In this document: in pieces, positions 27,306-36,460 of the stretch
How the letters are laid out: every line of letters starts with the position of its first letter
How positions within the stretch are numbered: the stretch's first letter is position 1
Translations under genes and position numbers: made by a program
Assembly (NCBI RefSeq): GCF_005435165.1
Contig: NZ_SGUC01000009.1
Coordinates: 1-64,000 of the forward strand
Direction: 5' to 3'
Source of the DNA: Halorubrum sp. GN11_10-6_MGM
Lineage (GTDB): Archaea > Halobacteriota > Halobacteria > Halobacteriales > Haloferacaceae
DNA: 64,000 nt
The notes under the pieces: generated by a model
Database searches by the model: none
Told to the model about the DNA's origin: nothing
Seen by the model: the letters and a program-made list of their open reading frames with translations, nothing else

Positions 27306-27809
27306 ATGAGCGACGCCGCGGGCGGCAGCTACACGCTCGTCGTCGACCTCGCGAGCGACGCCGCTCTGACCGCGGGCGCGCTCGGCGACCGGCGCCTCCC
27401 GGCGGGGGCGTACGCGTACACGGGAAGCGCGCTCGGTTCCGGGGGGTTCTCGCGCGTCGACAGGCACCGCCGGACCGCGCGCGGCGACCACGACGTCCGC
27501 CACTGGCACGTCGACTACCTGCTCGGTCACCCGGCCGCGCGGATCGACCGCGTCGTGCGCAGCGTCGGCGTCGACGTCGAGTGTCGGGTCGCGGAGCGTC
27601 TCCCGGCCGGACCGGTGGACGGGTTCGGCGCCTCCGACTGCGACTGCCCGAGCCACCTCGCCGCCGGGAGCCAGTACGGGAGCGACGACCCCGCCCGAGC
27701 CGCGCTCGACGCCCTCGCGGAGCGGGCTCTGGCGGCGCACGAGGCGGCGGTCAGGGCCTCGGACGAGCCGGACGCGACCGTCGAGGTCGTCGCGGGCTCG
27801 GCGGAGTGA
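27306..27809 (+). CDS. DUF123 protein, GIY-YIG-related
   Basis: A 167-residue protein of the DUF123 group (COG1833), related to GIY-YIG nucleases. N-terminal YTLVVDLASD and PAGAYAYTGSALGSGGF (the GIY/YIG-like strands with a conserved Gly), then RVDRHRR and HWHVDYLL with conserved His, and SDCDCPSHLA with Cys residues. Some archaea fuse this domain to endonuclease III; here it is a separate gene 26 kb away from nth. A role in DNA metabolism is likely but undefined. Confidence 0.8.
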   Translation: MSDAAGGSYTLVVDLASDAALTAGALGDRRLPAGAYAYTGSALGSGGFSRVDRHRRTARGDHDVRHWHVDYLLGHPAARIDRVVRSVGVDVECRVAERLPAGPVDGFGASDCDCPSHLAAGSQYGSDDPARAALDALAERALAAHEAAVRASDEPDATVEVVAGSAE

Positions 27810-27824
27810 GATCCGGCCCTCCGC

Positions 27825-28307
27825 TCAGAGGTCGTACCGGTCGACGACCTGCCGCAGCTGTTCTCGTCGCCCCTCCAAGGCGTCGTCGCGGAGCGCAGCC
27901 TCGTCGTCGGTGGGACAGTCGAGGGCGGGGACCGGCGTGGGGCGCCCGTCGTCGTCGAGCGCGACGAACGTGAAGTAGGAGGTGGTCGTCCGGCGGGTCT
28001 CGTCGGTGCGGGGGTTCTCGGCGCGTACGTCGACTTTCACGTCGACGCTCGTCCGGCCGGTGTTGAACACGTACCCCTCGATGATGGCGACCTCGCCCAT
28101 CTCGATGGGGGAGATGAAGTCGACGTGGTCCATCGAGGCGGTGACGACCTGCCTGTTCGAGAAGCGCATGCCGGCGATGGCCCCGCAGATGTCCATCCAG
28201 TGTAACACGGCGCCCCCGAGCGCGCGGCCGAGGTTGTTCGTGTCGTTCGGGAGCAGCATCTCCGTCATCTCGGTGTGCGAGGAGGCGAGCGTGGCCGTCT
28301 CGTCCAT
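27825..28307 (-). CDS. Acyl-CoA thioesterase (hotdog fold)
   Basis: A 160-residue hotdog-fold hydrolase of the BACH/YciA type. Features: the catalytic region NNLGRALGGAVLHWMDICGAIAGMRF with an Asn and Asp, then VVTASMDHVDFISPIEMGEVAIIEGYV (typical of the second strand set). The C-terminus (residues 120-160) is helical and acidic. It likely hydrolyses medium or long acyl-CoA. The start at 28307 is the first ATG with family similarity. No operon partner. Confidence 0.85.
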   Translation of the reverse strand: MDETATLASSHTEMTEMLLPNDTNNLGRALGGAVLHWMDICGAIAGMRFSNRQVVTASMDHVDFISPIEMGEVAIIEGYVFNTGRTSVDVKVDVRAENPRTDETRRTTTSYFTFVALDDDGRPTPVPALDCPTDDEAALRDDALEGRREQLRQVVDRYDL

Positions 28308-28393
28308 GCCCGTCGTGGGAGGGCCGACGACTTGAACGGCCGGCTTCCGCGTCGCCGCGGCGGACGGGTCGCTCGACGCCGGAGCGGGAGGTC

Positions 28394-28852
28394 TCAGCGC
28401 TCTTCGGATGGATCCCCGTCGCCGCCGAACCGGATCGAGTCTCGCGGACGGCCCGCCTCGTCGATCACCTCGTCGGTCACGACGACCGGACAGTCGACGC
28501 GCACGGCGAGCGCGAGGGCGTCCGAGGGGCGGGCGTCGAAGACGAACCGCTCGGGCTCGCCGTCGTCGTAGCGCTCGGCGTCGACCTTCGCGTAGAACGT
28601 GCCGTCGTGGAGGTCGTCGACCCGGACGCGGTCGATCGCGCCGCCGAACTCGGTGAGGATGTCGACGAGGAGGTCGTGGGTGAGCGGTCGGTCGAACGGT
28701 TCGCCCTCTAACGCCAGTCCGATCGAACGGGCCTGATCGCCGCTGACGAAGATCGGGACGTACTCGCCGCGCGCGGAGAGGATCACCGCCGGGACGTCGC
28801 CGCTCGGCGCAGACCCCGCACCGACCCCGACGACCTCGGCTTCGTGTTCCAT
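28394..28852 (-). CDS. Bifunctional nuclease domain protein (DUF151)
   Basis: A 152-residue protein of the BFN/DUF151 family. The core VPAVILSARGEYVPIFVSGDQARSIGLAL (about 21-50), RPLTHDLLVDILTEFGG and FVFDARPSDALALAVRVDCPVVV are diagnostic. Plant and bacterial relatives have been reported to have RNase/DNase activity; in archaea the role is unclear. The ATG at 28852 is chosen rather than the earlier one at 28891, as the extra residues are basic and Pro-rich. Confidence 0.85.
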   Translation of the reverse strand: MEHEAEVVGVGAGSAPSGDVPAVILSARGEYVPIFVSGDQARSIGLALEGEPFDRPLTHDLLVDILTEFGGAIDRVRVDDLHDGTFYAKVDAERYDDGEPERFVFDARPSDALALAVRVDCPVVVTDEVIDEAGRPRDSIRFGGDGDPSEER

Positions 28853-28912
28853 ACGCGAACGTGGTGGCGGCGGCTTGAATAGCTGTCCCACGTCGCGGCC
28901 GAGGGGAGCGGC

Positions 28913-29632
28913 TCAGCGGGACGACCGGTACCAGTACGCCCACGCGAGCGTGAAGACGAGCGCGGCGGCGACGAAGAAAACGACTCCGGGCTCGACGAGC
29001 GACACCGCGTACTCCGCGAGCGGGTCGCCGACGAGGTCGATCGCGCCGTCGGCGCCCCCGGCCGCGGTGTCTTGGTCGGGGACGCTCTCGATCGTCGGGC
29101 CGCCGCCGCCCGTCGCGCTCCCGTCGCCGCCCTCCACGCCGGCCGTTCCGACGTCGCCGCCGCCGGACGCGTCCGCTTGGTAGTCGCCCGGCGAGCCGAC
29201 CGCGAGCAGGCGCTGGGCCGCGACCGCGGCGAGTCCGATGACCCCGTAGCCGCCAAGCAGGCGCATGAGCGCGGTCTTGATCCCGGTCGACTCCTCGGAG
29301 CCGCCCGAGAACAACACGAGCGGCTCGTCCGCGGCGGCGTACACGTCCATCTCGCGCCCCTTCTCGGAGTAGGCGGTGTCGACGACGTCGACGAGGTCCG
29401 CCTCTTCGAGCCGCGAGAGGTGGTACTGGACGTTCTGAAGCGAGGTGTCGACCGCCTCGGCGATCTCCGACTTCGTCGCCGGACGGTCGTGGAGCGTCGA
29501 GAGGATCGCGCGCGCCGTCTCGGAGCCGAGGGCCGCGATGAGGTCGTCGGCCTCGTCGTCGTCGACGCCGACCACCCGGGGCTCGCGCTCCTCCGGGCTC
29601 GCGTCCGGCAGGGAGGGCAACAGCCGGGACAT
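28913..29632 (-). CDS. ArsR-like HTH protein with membrane segments
   Basis: A 239-residue protein. Residues 25-95 form an ArsR-type winged helix (IAALGSETARAILSTLHDRPATKSEIAEAVDTSLQNVQYHLSRLEEADLVDVV, then a wing to MDVYA). Two hydrophobic segments follow: about 118-140 (MRLLGGYGVIGLAAVAA) and 210-232 (VSLVEPGVVFFVAAALVFTLAWAYWY), separated by a Gly/Asp-rich linker. It therefore appears to be a membrane-bound transcription regulator. No metal-binding Cys is present. The stimulus is unknown. Confidence 0.75.
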   Translation of the reverse strand: MSRLLPSLPDASPEEREPRVVGVDDDEADDLIAALGSETARAILSTLHDRPATKSEIAEAVDTSLQNVQYHLSRLEEADLVDVVDTAYSEKGREMDVYAAADEPLVLFSGGSEESTGIKTALMRLLGGYGVIGLAAVAAQRLLAVGSPGDYQADASGGGDVGTAGVEGGDGSATGGGGPTIESVPDQDTAAGGADGAIDLVGDPLAEYAVSLVEPGVVFFVAAALVFTLAWAYWYRSSR

Positions 29633-29776
29633 GACGAGACATGGAAGGCGTGAGAATACAAACTTGTTGGATCGCTGGGAACGGGTCCCGCGGGGCGCCA
29701 GCGAGACGCCGGCGTTCGCGCCGAACTCCCCTACCGACTCACAAACCCTAAACGCGGTGACCGAGTACGACGGGTG

Positions 29777-31582
29777 ATGACAGAGACGTCACGGGGGAGC
29801 GAGGGCGAAGCGCCCCCGTCGACCGACCGGCCGCCGCGGACGGACGGCGGCGGTATCGCCGAGAGCGACGGCGTCGAGGTCGCTGGCGCACCGCGGCGCG
29901 CCCCCGCCGACGGCGAGGGGAGCGTCACGGTCGTCGGAACCGCCCACGTGTCGGAGCGCTCCGTCGACGAGGTCGAGGAGACGATCGAGCGGGAGCGCCC
30001 GGACGTCGTCGCCGTCGAGCTCGACGAGGGGCGCTACCGCCAGCTCAACGGCGAGACGCCGGACGACCTCGACGCCGGCGACTTACTCAAGGGGAACACC
30101 GTCTTCCAGTTCCTCGCGTACTGGATGCTCTCGTACGTCCAGACGCAGCTCGGCGAGCGGTTCGACATCGAGCCGGGCGCCGACATGAAGGCCGCCGTCG
30201 ACATCGCCGAGTCCCTCGGCATCGACGTCGCCTTAGTCGACCGGGACATCCAGACCACGATCCAGCGGTTCTGGGCCCGGATGACGATAACCGAAAAACT
30301 CCGGCTCGTCGGCGGACTCGCTTTCGGCGTCAGCGACCCGCGCGTCGCCGGCGTGATCGGCGGCCTCGTCGTCGGGATCCTCGCGGGGCCGGCGATCGGC
30401 CTCTTCGGCGGCGCCGTGGGGATCACGAACGCGATCCTGACGAGCGTCGCCGCGGGCGTCCTCGTCGCGCTCGTCGTCGGCATCGCCGTCGATCAGCTCG
30501 GCACGCTCGCGCTCTCGCCCGACCAGCGGCTCTACGCCGCGGTCGGCACCGGCCTGTCTCTCGGCGTCGCGGCCGCGGTCACCGGCGTCGCCGACGGGCT
30601 CGTCTCGACGTACCTCGGCGGGTTCGCCGTCACGGCGATCGGCGGCTTCGGGATCGGTATCGGCCTCGGCCTCGTCGTCGGCGCCGTCCTCGCGGTCGCG
30701 GTGGGCGCGTTCGCCGGCGGCGACGTCGACCCCGAGGCCGGCGGGATCGAGGAGCTCGACGCCGCGGACCTCACCGACACCGACGTGGTGACGATGATGA
30801 TGGAGGAGTTCCGGCAGTTCTCCCCGGGCGGCGCGGAGGCGCTCATCGACGAGCGCGACGCCTTCATCGCCCACAAGCTCGTCGCGCTCCGCGACTCCGG
30901 CCGCGACGTGGTCGCCGTCGTCGGCGCCGGCCACCGGGCGGGGATCGAGGGCTACCTCGCGAACCCCGCGACCCTCCCCCCGATGGCGGACTTGGTCGGG
31001 CAGGAGTCCGGCCGCGGGCTCCCGTGGAAGAAGGCGATCGGCTACGCGATCACGGTCGGCTTCGTCGGGTTCTTCGTCCTGCTGGCGCTGGGCGGCGCCG
31101 GGAACGCGTTCCTGCTCCGGCTGTTCGGCGCGTGGTTCCTGATCAACGGGATCTTCGCGTTCGCGTTCGCGAAGGTCGCCGGCGCGCGCTGGCTCTCGGC
31201 CGGCGTCGGCGGCGCCGTCGCGTGGCTGACCTCGATCAACCCGCTGCTCGCGCCCGGCTGGTTCACCGGCTACGTCGAGCTCCGGAGCCTGACGGTGAAC
31301 GTCGCAGACATCGGCGCGCTCAACGAGTTGCTCGCCGACGAGACGCGCTCCGCGGCGGAGCTGGTCTCCGCGATGCTCGACGTCCCGCTGTTCCGGCTCA
31401 TCGTCGTCGTCGCGATGACGAACGTCGGGAGCATCGTCGCCAGCTTCCTCTTCGCGGCGTACGTCATCCCGGCGATGTTCGGCGCCGAGGTGGGCGGCGT
31501 CGAGGACGTCGGGCGGCTGCTCGTGGAGGGCGCGCTCAACGGCGTCGACCTCGTTCGCGGCGCCGTGGGGGGTCTCGCATGA
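29777..31582 (+). CDS. TraB family multi-pass membrane protein
   Basis: A 601-residue protein. The TraB domain (about residues 48-200 and 330-400) has VTVVGTAHVSERSVDEV with His57, VAVELDEGRYRQL and VVAVVGAGHRAGI with His386; these are the conserved GTAH and GxGH signatures. Between and after them are many hydrophobic segments (two to four at 190-320, and five or six from 415 to 590). Its stop overlaps the next gene (ATGA), a site-2 protease homologue, implying joint function. TraB/PrgY proteins down-regulate peptide pheromones in Enterococcus. The archaeal role is unknown. Confidence 0.85.
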   Translation: MTETSRGSEGEAPPSTDRPPRTDGGGIAESDGVEVAGAPRRAPADGEGSVTVVGTAHVSERSVDEVEETIERERPDVVAVELDEGRYRQLNGETPDDLDAGDLLKGNTVFQFLAYWMLSYVQTQLGERFDIEPGADMKAAVDIAESLGIDVALVDRDIQTTIQRFWARMTITEKLRLVGGLAFGVSDPRVAGVIGGLVVGILAGPAIGLFGGAVGITNAILTSVAAGVLVALVVGIAVDQLGTLALSPDQRLYAAVGTGLSLGVAAAVTGVADGLVSTYLGGFAVTAIGGFGIGIGLGLVVGAVLAVAVGAFAGGDVDPEAGGIEELDAADLTDTDVVTMMMEEFRQFSPGGAEALIDERDAFIAHKLVALRDSGRDVVAVVGAGHRAGIEGYLANPATLPPMADLVGQESGRGLPWKKAIGYAITVGFVGFFVLLALGGAGNAFLLRLFGAWFLINGIFAFAFAKVAGARWLSAGVGGAVAWLTSINPLLAPGWFTGYVELRSLTVNVADIGALNELLADETRSAAELVSAMLDVPLFRLIVVVAMTNVGSIVASFLFAAYVIPAMFGAEVGGVEDVGRLLVEGALNGVDLVRGAVGGLA

Positions 31583-32253
31583 GCGCGGACGCGACCTTCT
31601 CCGGGCGGCGCATCGCGGGGCTCTACTTCAGCGGGAGCGAGATCCGCGACCTGCTCGTCGCGTGGCTCGCGCTCGGCGTGGCGTTCACCCTGTTCTTCGT
31701 CGGCGGCTCCGGCGGGATCGGGCGCATCCTCGCTGCGGGCGTCGTCCCGCCGCTCCTCGTCGCGCTCGCGACCGCGGGCGTCGCCTTCCTCCTCCACGAG
31801 GTTGCCCACAAGGTCGTCGCGGTCCACTACGACCAAGTCGCCGAGTTCCGCGCGGACAACAGCATGCTGTTCCTCGCGGTGATGAGCTCGCTTTTGGGCT
31901 TCATCTTCGCGGCCCCCGGTGCCGTTCACCACCGCGGCCGGCTGACCGCGCGCGAGCACGGCCACATCGCGCTGGCCGGCCCGGTCGTCAACCTCGGACT
32001 GATGGTCGCGTTCGCCCCGATCCTCTTCGTCGGCGGACTCGTCGGCAGCCCGATCGTCTCGCTCGTCGGCGCGCGCGGCGTCGCGATCAACGCGTTCCTC
32101 GCGGCGTTCAACCTCGTCCCGTACGGTCCGCTCGACGGGAAGACGGTGATGAATTGGAGCAAACCGGTGTGGGCGGCCGTCTTCGTCCCGTCGGTACTGC
32201 TCGCGCTCGGGCTGGTGTTCGTCGGCGGGCTGGGCTTCGGCGGCCCGTTCTGA
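31579..32253 (+). CDS. Site-2 protease family (M50-like) membrane peptidase
   Basis: A 224-residue intramembrane metalloprotease homologue with the zinc motif HEVAH (His73, Glu74, His77) in a hydrophobic helix and the second motif YGPLDGKTVMNW with Asp186. Five to six membrane segments are predicted. No PDZ or CBS domain is attached. The gene overlaps the TraB-family gene by 4 nt, a strong sign of coupled translation. Substrates are unknown. Confidence 0.85.
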   Translation: MSADATFSGRRIAGLYFSGSEIRDLLVAWLALGVAFTLFFVGGSGGIGRILAAGVVPPLLVALATAGVAFLLHEVAHKVVAVHYDQVAEFRADNSMLFLAVMSSLLGFIFAAPGAVHHRGRLTAREHGHIALAGPVVNLGLMVAFAPILFVGGLVGSPIVSLVGARGVAINAFLAAFNLVPYGPLDGKTVMNWSKPVWAAVFVPSVLLALGLVFVGGLGFGGPF

Positions 32254-32352
32254 GCGCCGGTCCGTCGCGGCCGCCCCCGACGCACGGGGAGAGCGGTCGC
32301 GACCGCCGGGCGGAACGGTGCGCTTTTGCTCCGCGGGCGAGGCCCCACAGAC

Positions 32353-33426
32353 ATGAGCGAGGGCGACGGCGGCGACAGGGGACCGGAGGGCACCGACGGC
32401 AAGTCCGGCGACGGCGACGAACTCACCTACGCGGACGCGGGCGTCGACATCGACGCGAGCGAGGCCGCGACCGCGGCGCTGATCGGCGCGGTGGGGGCGG
32501 ACACGGCAGCCGAGGGCTCCGAGAGCGAGTACGCCGGCCTGCTCGACATCGGCGACCGCTACCTCGCGCTCGCGACCGACGGCGTCGGGACGAAGCTGCT
32601 CGTCGCGGAGGCGCTCGGCGACTACTCGACCGTCGGGATCGACTGTATCGCGATGAACGTCAACGACCTCGTCGCGGCCGGCGTCCGTCCCGTCGCGTTC
32701 GTCGACTACCTCGCGGTCGACGAGCCGGACGAGCGCTTCGCCGAGCAGGTCGGTGAAGGGCTCGCGCGCGGCGCCGAACTCGCAGACATGGCGCTCGTCG
32801 GCGGCGAAACGGCCGTGATGCCGGAGGTGGTCCGCGGGCTCGATCTGGCCGGCACCTGCGCGGGCCTCGCCGCGAAGGACGGCGTGTTCGACGGGCGGGC
32901 GGAGCCGGGCGACGCCTTGGTCGGCTGGCGCTCGTCGGGGATCCACTCGAACGGGCTCACGCTGGCGCGCGAGGCGGTCACGCGCGACCACGCCTACACC
33001 GACTCCTGTCCGTTCGACGAGTACGACACCCTCGGCGACGCTCTCTTGGAGCCGACCCGGATCTACACCGACCTGCTCGACCCGATGCGCGAGCGGGGCG
33101 TCCGCGGCGCGGCCCACGTCACCGGCGGCGGCTGGACGAACCTCGAACGCCTCGGCGGCCACCGCTACGTGATCGACGACGCCTTCGACCCGCAGCCGGT
33201 CTTCGATTTCGTCCAGTCTGAGGGGAACGTCTCCGACGAGGAGATGTACCGGACGTTCAACATGGGGACCGGCTTCGTGGCGGCGCTCGATCCCGACGAC
33301 GCCGACGCCCTCGCCGACGCGACCGACGGCCGCGTGATCGGGCGGGTCGAGGCCGCCGATTCGGCCGACGGCGACGGCGAGGGCGCTGACGAGGCGACGG
33401 TCGCCATCCGCGGACTGGAGCTGTAG
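32353..33426 (+). CDS. purM: Phosphoribosylformylglycinamidine cyclo-ligase
   Basis: AIR synthetase, the fifth step of purine biosynthesis, forming 5-aminoimidazole ribotide with ATP. The 357-residue protein has LTYADAGVDIDA, the ATP-site YLALATDGVGTKLLVA, GIDCIAMNVNDLVAAGVRPVAFVDYLA, the active-site GGETAVMP and WRSSGIHSNGLTLAR. The ATG at 32353 starts an acidic, haloarchaeal-type N-terminus. It has no other purine gene beside it. Confidence 0.94.
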   Translation: MSEGDGGDRGPEGTDGKSGDGDELTYADAGVDIDASEAATAALIGAVGADTAAEGSESEYAGLLDIGDRYLALATDGVGTKLLVAEALGDYSTVGIDCIAMNVNDLVAAGVRPVAFVDYLAVDEPDERFAEQVGEGLARGAELADMALVGGETAVMPEVVRGLDLAGTCAGLAAKDGVFDGRAEPGDALVGWRSSGIHSNGLTLAREAVTRDHAYTDSCPFDEYDTLGDALLEPTRIYTDLLDPMRERGVRGAAHVTGGGWTNLERLGGHRYVIDDAFDPQPVFDFVQSEGNVSDEEMYRTFNMGTGFVAALDPDDADALADATDGRVIGRVEAADSADGDGEGADEATVAIRGLEL

Positions 33427-33531
33427 GCGGTCGCGTCCGAGGAACCGGTGAGCGTTGCGGCCGCCGGAGAGCGGCGGCGTGTCGTGCCGTCGAATAGCCC
33501 CTTATCACCGGCGTCGGCCTACGTCCGGCAG

Positions 33532-33708
33532 ATGACAGACGGGGCCGCGGCGGACGACGAGACGGGAGAGACCGGGAGCGACGGCTCCGGACGGGGCGAC
33601 GAGCGCGACGGCGACGCGGACGGCGACTCCGAGCACCTCGCCGACGTCGAGGACGGTGCGGGCTGTACGGAGATCTGGGAGCGGCTCTCGGAGCGACGGG
33701 AGGAGTGA
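33532..33708 (+). CDS. Small acidic protein
   Basis: A 58-residue protein of very acidic, Gly/Ser/Asp-rich sequence that ends in a distinct motif GCTEIWERLSERREE, which resembles C-termini of small haloarchaeal proteins. A ccttatcac element (33503-33511) about 25 nt upstream supports a leaderless ATG at 33532. The acidic region has internal DG/DGDA repeats. Function unknown. Confidence 0.55.
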   Translation: MTDGAAADDETGETGSDGSGRGDERDGDADGDSEHLADVEDGAGCTEIWERLSERREE

Positions 33709-33728
33709 GCGTCGGTGAACGCGCGGTT

Positions 33729-34268
33729 CTACGACAGCTGCGCGGCGATGTCGGCTTCCGTGATGATCCCGACCGTCTCGCCGCCGTCGGTCACCATCAC
33801 GGCCTTGTAGTGGTCGAGGAGGTTCCGGACCTCGTCGACGGTCGCCGACGGCGCGACCGTCGGGAACGACTCGCTCATCACCTCGCTGACGGGGTGGTCG
33901 CCGACGTTCTCGCCCGCGTGGACGACGTCGCCCTGACTGATCGAGCCGACCGGTACGCCGCTCTGGAGGACGGGGAGCTGCGAGTACGCCTCCGCCTCCA
34001 TCAGCTCGACGGCCGCGCTCACGGCGTCGTCCGGCGCGACGCTGATAACGGTCTCGTTCATCAGGTCGGCCGCGCGCACGACCTCGCCTTCCGCCTCCTG
34101 GAGGGCGTTGACGATCCGGCGCAGCGTCGAGAGCCGGGGGTCGACGTCGCCGCCTTCGATCCGCGCGATGAGCGGCTGCGAGACGTCCGCTGCGTCGGCG
34201 AGCTCGCTCTGGGTCAGATCCAGCCCGGTCCGGCGCTCGCGGAGGTCCTGTGGCGTCGGCAGTTCCAT
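33729..34268 (-). CDS. HTH-CBS fusion regulator
   Basis: A 179-residue protein that joins an N-terminal XRE-type helix-turn-helix (residues 8-62, DLRERRTGLDLTQSELADAADVSQPLIARIEGG) to a pair of CBS domains (about 65-179, VISVAPDDAVSAAVELMEAEAYSQLPVL and FPTVAPSATVDEVRNLLDHYKAVMVTDGG). The CBS pair likely binds an adenine nucleotide or SAM and controls DNA binding. The AT-rich cttttctaataacc (minus strand, about 34283-34296) would give a leaderless message. Such fusions are common in archaea, with targets unknown. Confidence 0.85.
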   Translation of the reverse strand: MELPTPQDLRERRTGLDLTQSELADAADVSQPLIARIEGGDVDPRLSTLRRIVNALQEAEGEVVRAADLMNETVISVAPDDAVSAAVELMEAEAYSQLPVLQSGVPVGSISQGDVVHAGENVGDHPVSEVMSESFPTVAPSATVDEVRNLLDHYKAVMVTDGGETVGIITEADIAAQLS

Positions 34269-34343
34269 ACCGGCCGATTACTTACGGTTATTAGAAAAGC
34301 TTTCGGCAGCGACCCGATCCGCGCCGCCGGGTCGCGGTCGCGT

Positions 34344-34718
34344 CTATCGGTCCGAGGCGTCCTCGTCTTCGTCCGCCTCGGTCTCGAAGACGTCGATGAC
34401 TTCGAGGGGGACGTCACGGAGCGCGCCGCCGACCTCGCTTTTCGCGATCCGCTCCGCGTGTTCCTCGCTGTCGGCGTTGAAGATGTCGATCTCCAAGAGG
34501 AGTCCCACGAGCGCCGTGTTCGCCGCGAGGAACGCGGCGTCGAACGGCTCGCCGCAGGCCGGACAGCCGGTGACGCCGGGCTCGACCTCGACGTACTGCT
34601 TGTCCGTCTCGTTGAGTCGCTTGCCGGCTTCGCTGACCGCGACGCCGATGGCGTCGTCGGTCTCCTCGACGTCTCGGACCAACCAGGCGGCTTCCATCGC
34701 GACTTCGTAGTTGCTCAT
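34344..34718 (-). CDS. UPF0212 (DUF555) family protein
   Basis: A 124-residue archaeal-specific protein. Signature: NYEVAMEAAWLVRDVEETDDAIGVAVSEAGKRLN, with a CPAC pair (Cys52, Cys55) that could bind zinc, then ALVGLLLEIDIFNADSEEHAERIAKSEVGGALRDVPLEVIDV. The start at 34718 is the family start. The function of this family is unknown. It lies 90 bases downstream of leuB but has a separate promoter. Confidence 0.82.
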   Translation of the reverse strand: MSNYEVAMEAAWLVRDVEETDDAIGVAVSEAGKRLNETDKQYVEVEPGVTGCPACGEPFDAAFLAANTALVGLLLEIDIFNADSEEHAERIAKSEVGGALRDVPLEVIDVFETEADEDEDASDR

Positions 34719-34808
34719 ACTCGGCCGAAGGGGCCGCAGGGTTTCTTGTCTTGTGGTTCGCCCGCGTTCGCGGACGGCGCGTCGCCGAGAGAGTTCCGGC
34801 AGGGGCAC

Positions 34809-35807
34809 CTACAGGCGGTCGACGATAGCCGCGGTGACCTCGGCGGTCGTCGCCGAGCCGCCGAGATCACCGGTGCGGGGGCCGTCCGACAGCATGCTCT
34901 CCACGGCGTCACGCACTCGCTGTCCCTCGTCGACGTGCCCGAGGTACTCCAACAGCATGGCGGCCGACAGGATCGCCGCCGTCGGGTTCGCGATCCCGTC
35001 GCCCGCGATGTCGGGCGCGGTCCCGTGGACCGGCTCGAACAGCGCGTTGTCGTGGCCGACGTTCGCGGAGGGGAGCAGACCGAGCCCGCCGACGAGCCCG
35101 GCGGCGAGGTCGGAGAGCACGTCGCCCGCGAGGTTCGGGCAGACGATCACGCCGTACTGCGTCGGGTCGAGCGGGAGCTTCGTCGCGAACGCGTCCATCA
35201 GCTCCTCGTCGGCGTCGACGCCGCGTTCGTCGGCGACAGAGAGGACCTCCTCGCGGAACCGGCCGTCCGTCTCGCGCATCACGTTCGCCTTGTGCGCGAC
35301 GGTGAACCCCTCGTCGGGGTCGCCGGCGGGACCGCGTCCGTCCGCGACGAACTCGCAGGCGTACGCCGCCAGCTCCTGCGAGGCCGACGAGGTGACGACG
35401 CGCGTCAGCGTCGAGAGGTCGTCGGAGAGGCGGTCCTCGTGCCCCGAGTACACGCCCTCCGTGTTCTCACGGAGGAACACCACGTCCGTCTCCGGCCGGA
35501 GCGCGTCGACGCCGGGGTACGCCTTCGCGGGGCGGACGTTGACGAACGAGTCCACCGCCTCCCGCAGCGGGAGGATGACGTCGGCGGCGGTCTCGCCCGC
35601 CGCGCCGAACAGCGTCGCGTCCGCGCCGGCGACGCGCTCGTACGTCTCCGCCGGGAGCGCGTCGCCGGTCGCCTCCTTCGTCGCGTCGCCGGCCTCGGCC
35701 TCGACGAACTCGAACGCCGGTCCGAGCGCCTCCAACACCTCGACGGCGGCGGGCACGACCTCGCGGCCGATCCCGTCGCCCTCGATGACGACGACCTCGT
35801 GGCTCAC
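34809..35807 (-). CDS. leuB: 3-Isopropylmalate dehydrogenase
   Basis: NAD-dependent oxidative decarboxylation of 3-isopropylmalate, the third leucine step. The 332-residue protein has [16 protein letters not shown] (N-terminus), the substrate-binding [12 protein letters not shown], the metal-binding region [32 protein letters not shown], and [20 protein letters not shown]. It starts with GTG overlapping the leuD stop (GTGA), so it is the last gene of the ilv-leu operon. Some homologues also act on methylmalate in the isoleucine route. Confidence 0.92.
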   Translation of the reverse strand: MSHEVVVIEGDGIGREVVPAAVEVLEALGPAFEFVEAEAGDATKEATGDALPAETYERVAGADATLFGAAGETAADVILPLREAVDSFVNVRPAKAYPGVDALRPETDVVFLRENTEGVYSGHEDRLSDDLSTLTRVVTSSASQELAAYACEFVADGRGPAGDPDEGFTVAHKANVMRETDGRFREEVLSVADERGVDADEELMDAFATKLPLDPTQYGVIVCPNLAGDVLSDLAAGLVGGLGLLPSANVGHDNALFEPVHGTAPDIAGDGIANPTAAILSAAMLLEYLGHVDEGQRVRDAVESMLSDGPRTGDLGGSATTAEVTAAIVDRL

Positions 35808-36460
35808 GCCTCGTCCTCCGGGATATGCTCGGCGGGGACGTACGGCAGCGATCGGGCGGTCTCGCGGACCGCGCCCGCGTTCGCGCCCATCAGCGCCGTG
35901 GTGTCCCAGACGCCCTCGACGAGCGCCTTCCGCTGGGCGTCGTGGACCGTCGCGTCGATCTCGGTGTCGCCGTACGTGACCGTCTCCGCCGCCACGTCGA
36001 TGTCGACCTCGGCGTCGGGGTTGGCCTCGACGTAGTCCTGCAGCGCCTCGATGTCGGCCTGATCGGCCGTGACCGTGGGGATACCGAGCGCGAGGCAGTT
36101 CCCCGCGAAGATCTCCGCGAACGATTCGCCGACGACGGCGTCGATCCCCCACCGCATCAACGCCTGCGGGGCGTGCTCGCGCGACGAGCCGCAGCCGAAG
36201 TTGGCGTTGACGACCAGGACGTTGGCGCCCCGGTACTTCTCCTCGTTGAACGGGTGGTCCTTCTCGTTGTCCTCGTCGTCGAACCGCTGGTCGAAAAACG
36301 AGAACTGTCCCAACCCGTCGAAGGTGACGACCTTCATGAACCGCGCCGGGATGATCTGGTCGGTGTCGATGTCGTTGCCCCGGACCGGGATTCCGGTGCC
36401 GGAGACCTCGGTGACCTTCTCCGCCGGCGCCTCGCCGGCGCTGAACTCGGGAGAGCTCAT
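35804..36460 (-). CDS. leuD: 3-Isopropylmalate dehydratase small subunit
   Basis: The swivelling-domain subunit of isopropylmalate isomerase (aconitase family). The 218-residue protein starts with an acidic segment, then [36 protein letters not shown], then [38 protein letters not shown], the diagnostic substrate-binding motif. It overlaps leuC upstream (ATGA) and leuB downstream (GTGA). Together with LeuC it forms the active 4Fe-4S enzyme. Confidence 0.94.
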   Translation of the reverse strand: MSSPEFSAGEAPAEKVTEVSGTGIPVRGNDIDTDQIIPARFMKVVTFDGLGQFSFFDQRFDDEDNEKDHPFNEEKYRGANVLVVNANFGCGSSREHAPQALMRWGIDAVVGESFAEIFAGNCLALGIPTVTADQADIEALQDYVEANPDAEVDIDVAAETVTYGDTEIDATVHDAQRKALVEGVWDTTALMGANAGAVRETARSLPYVPAEHIPEDEA

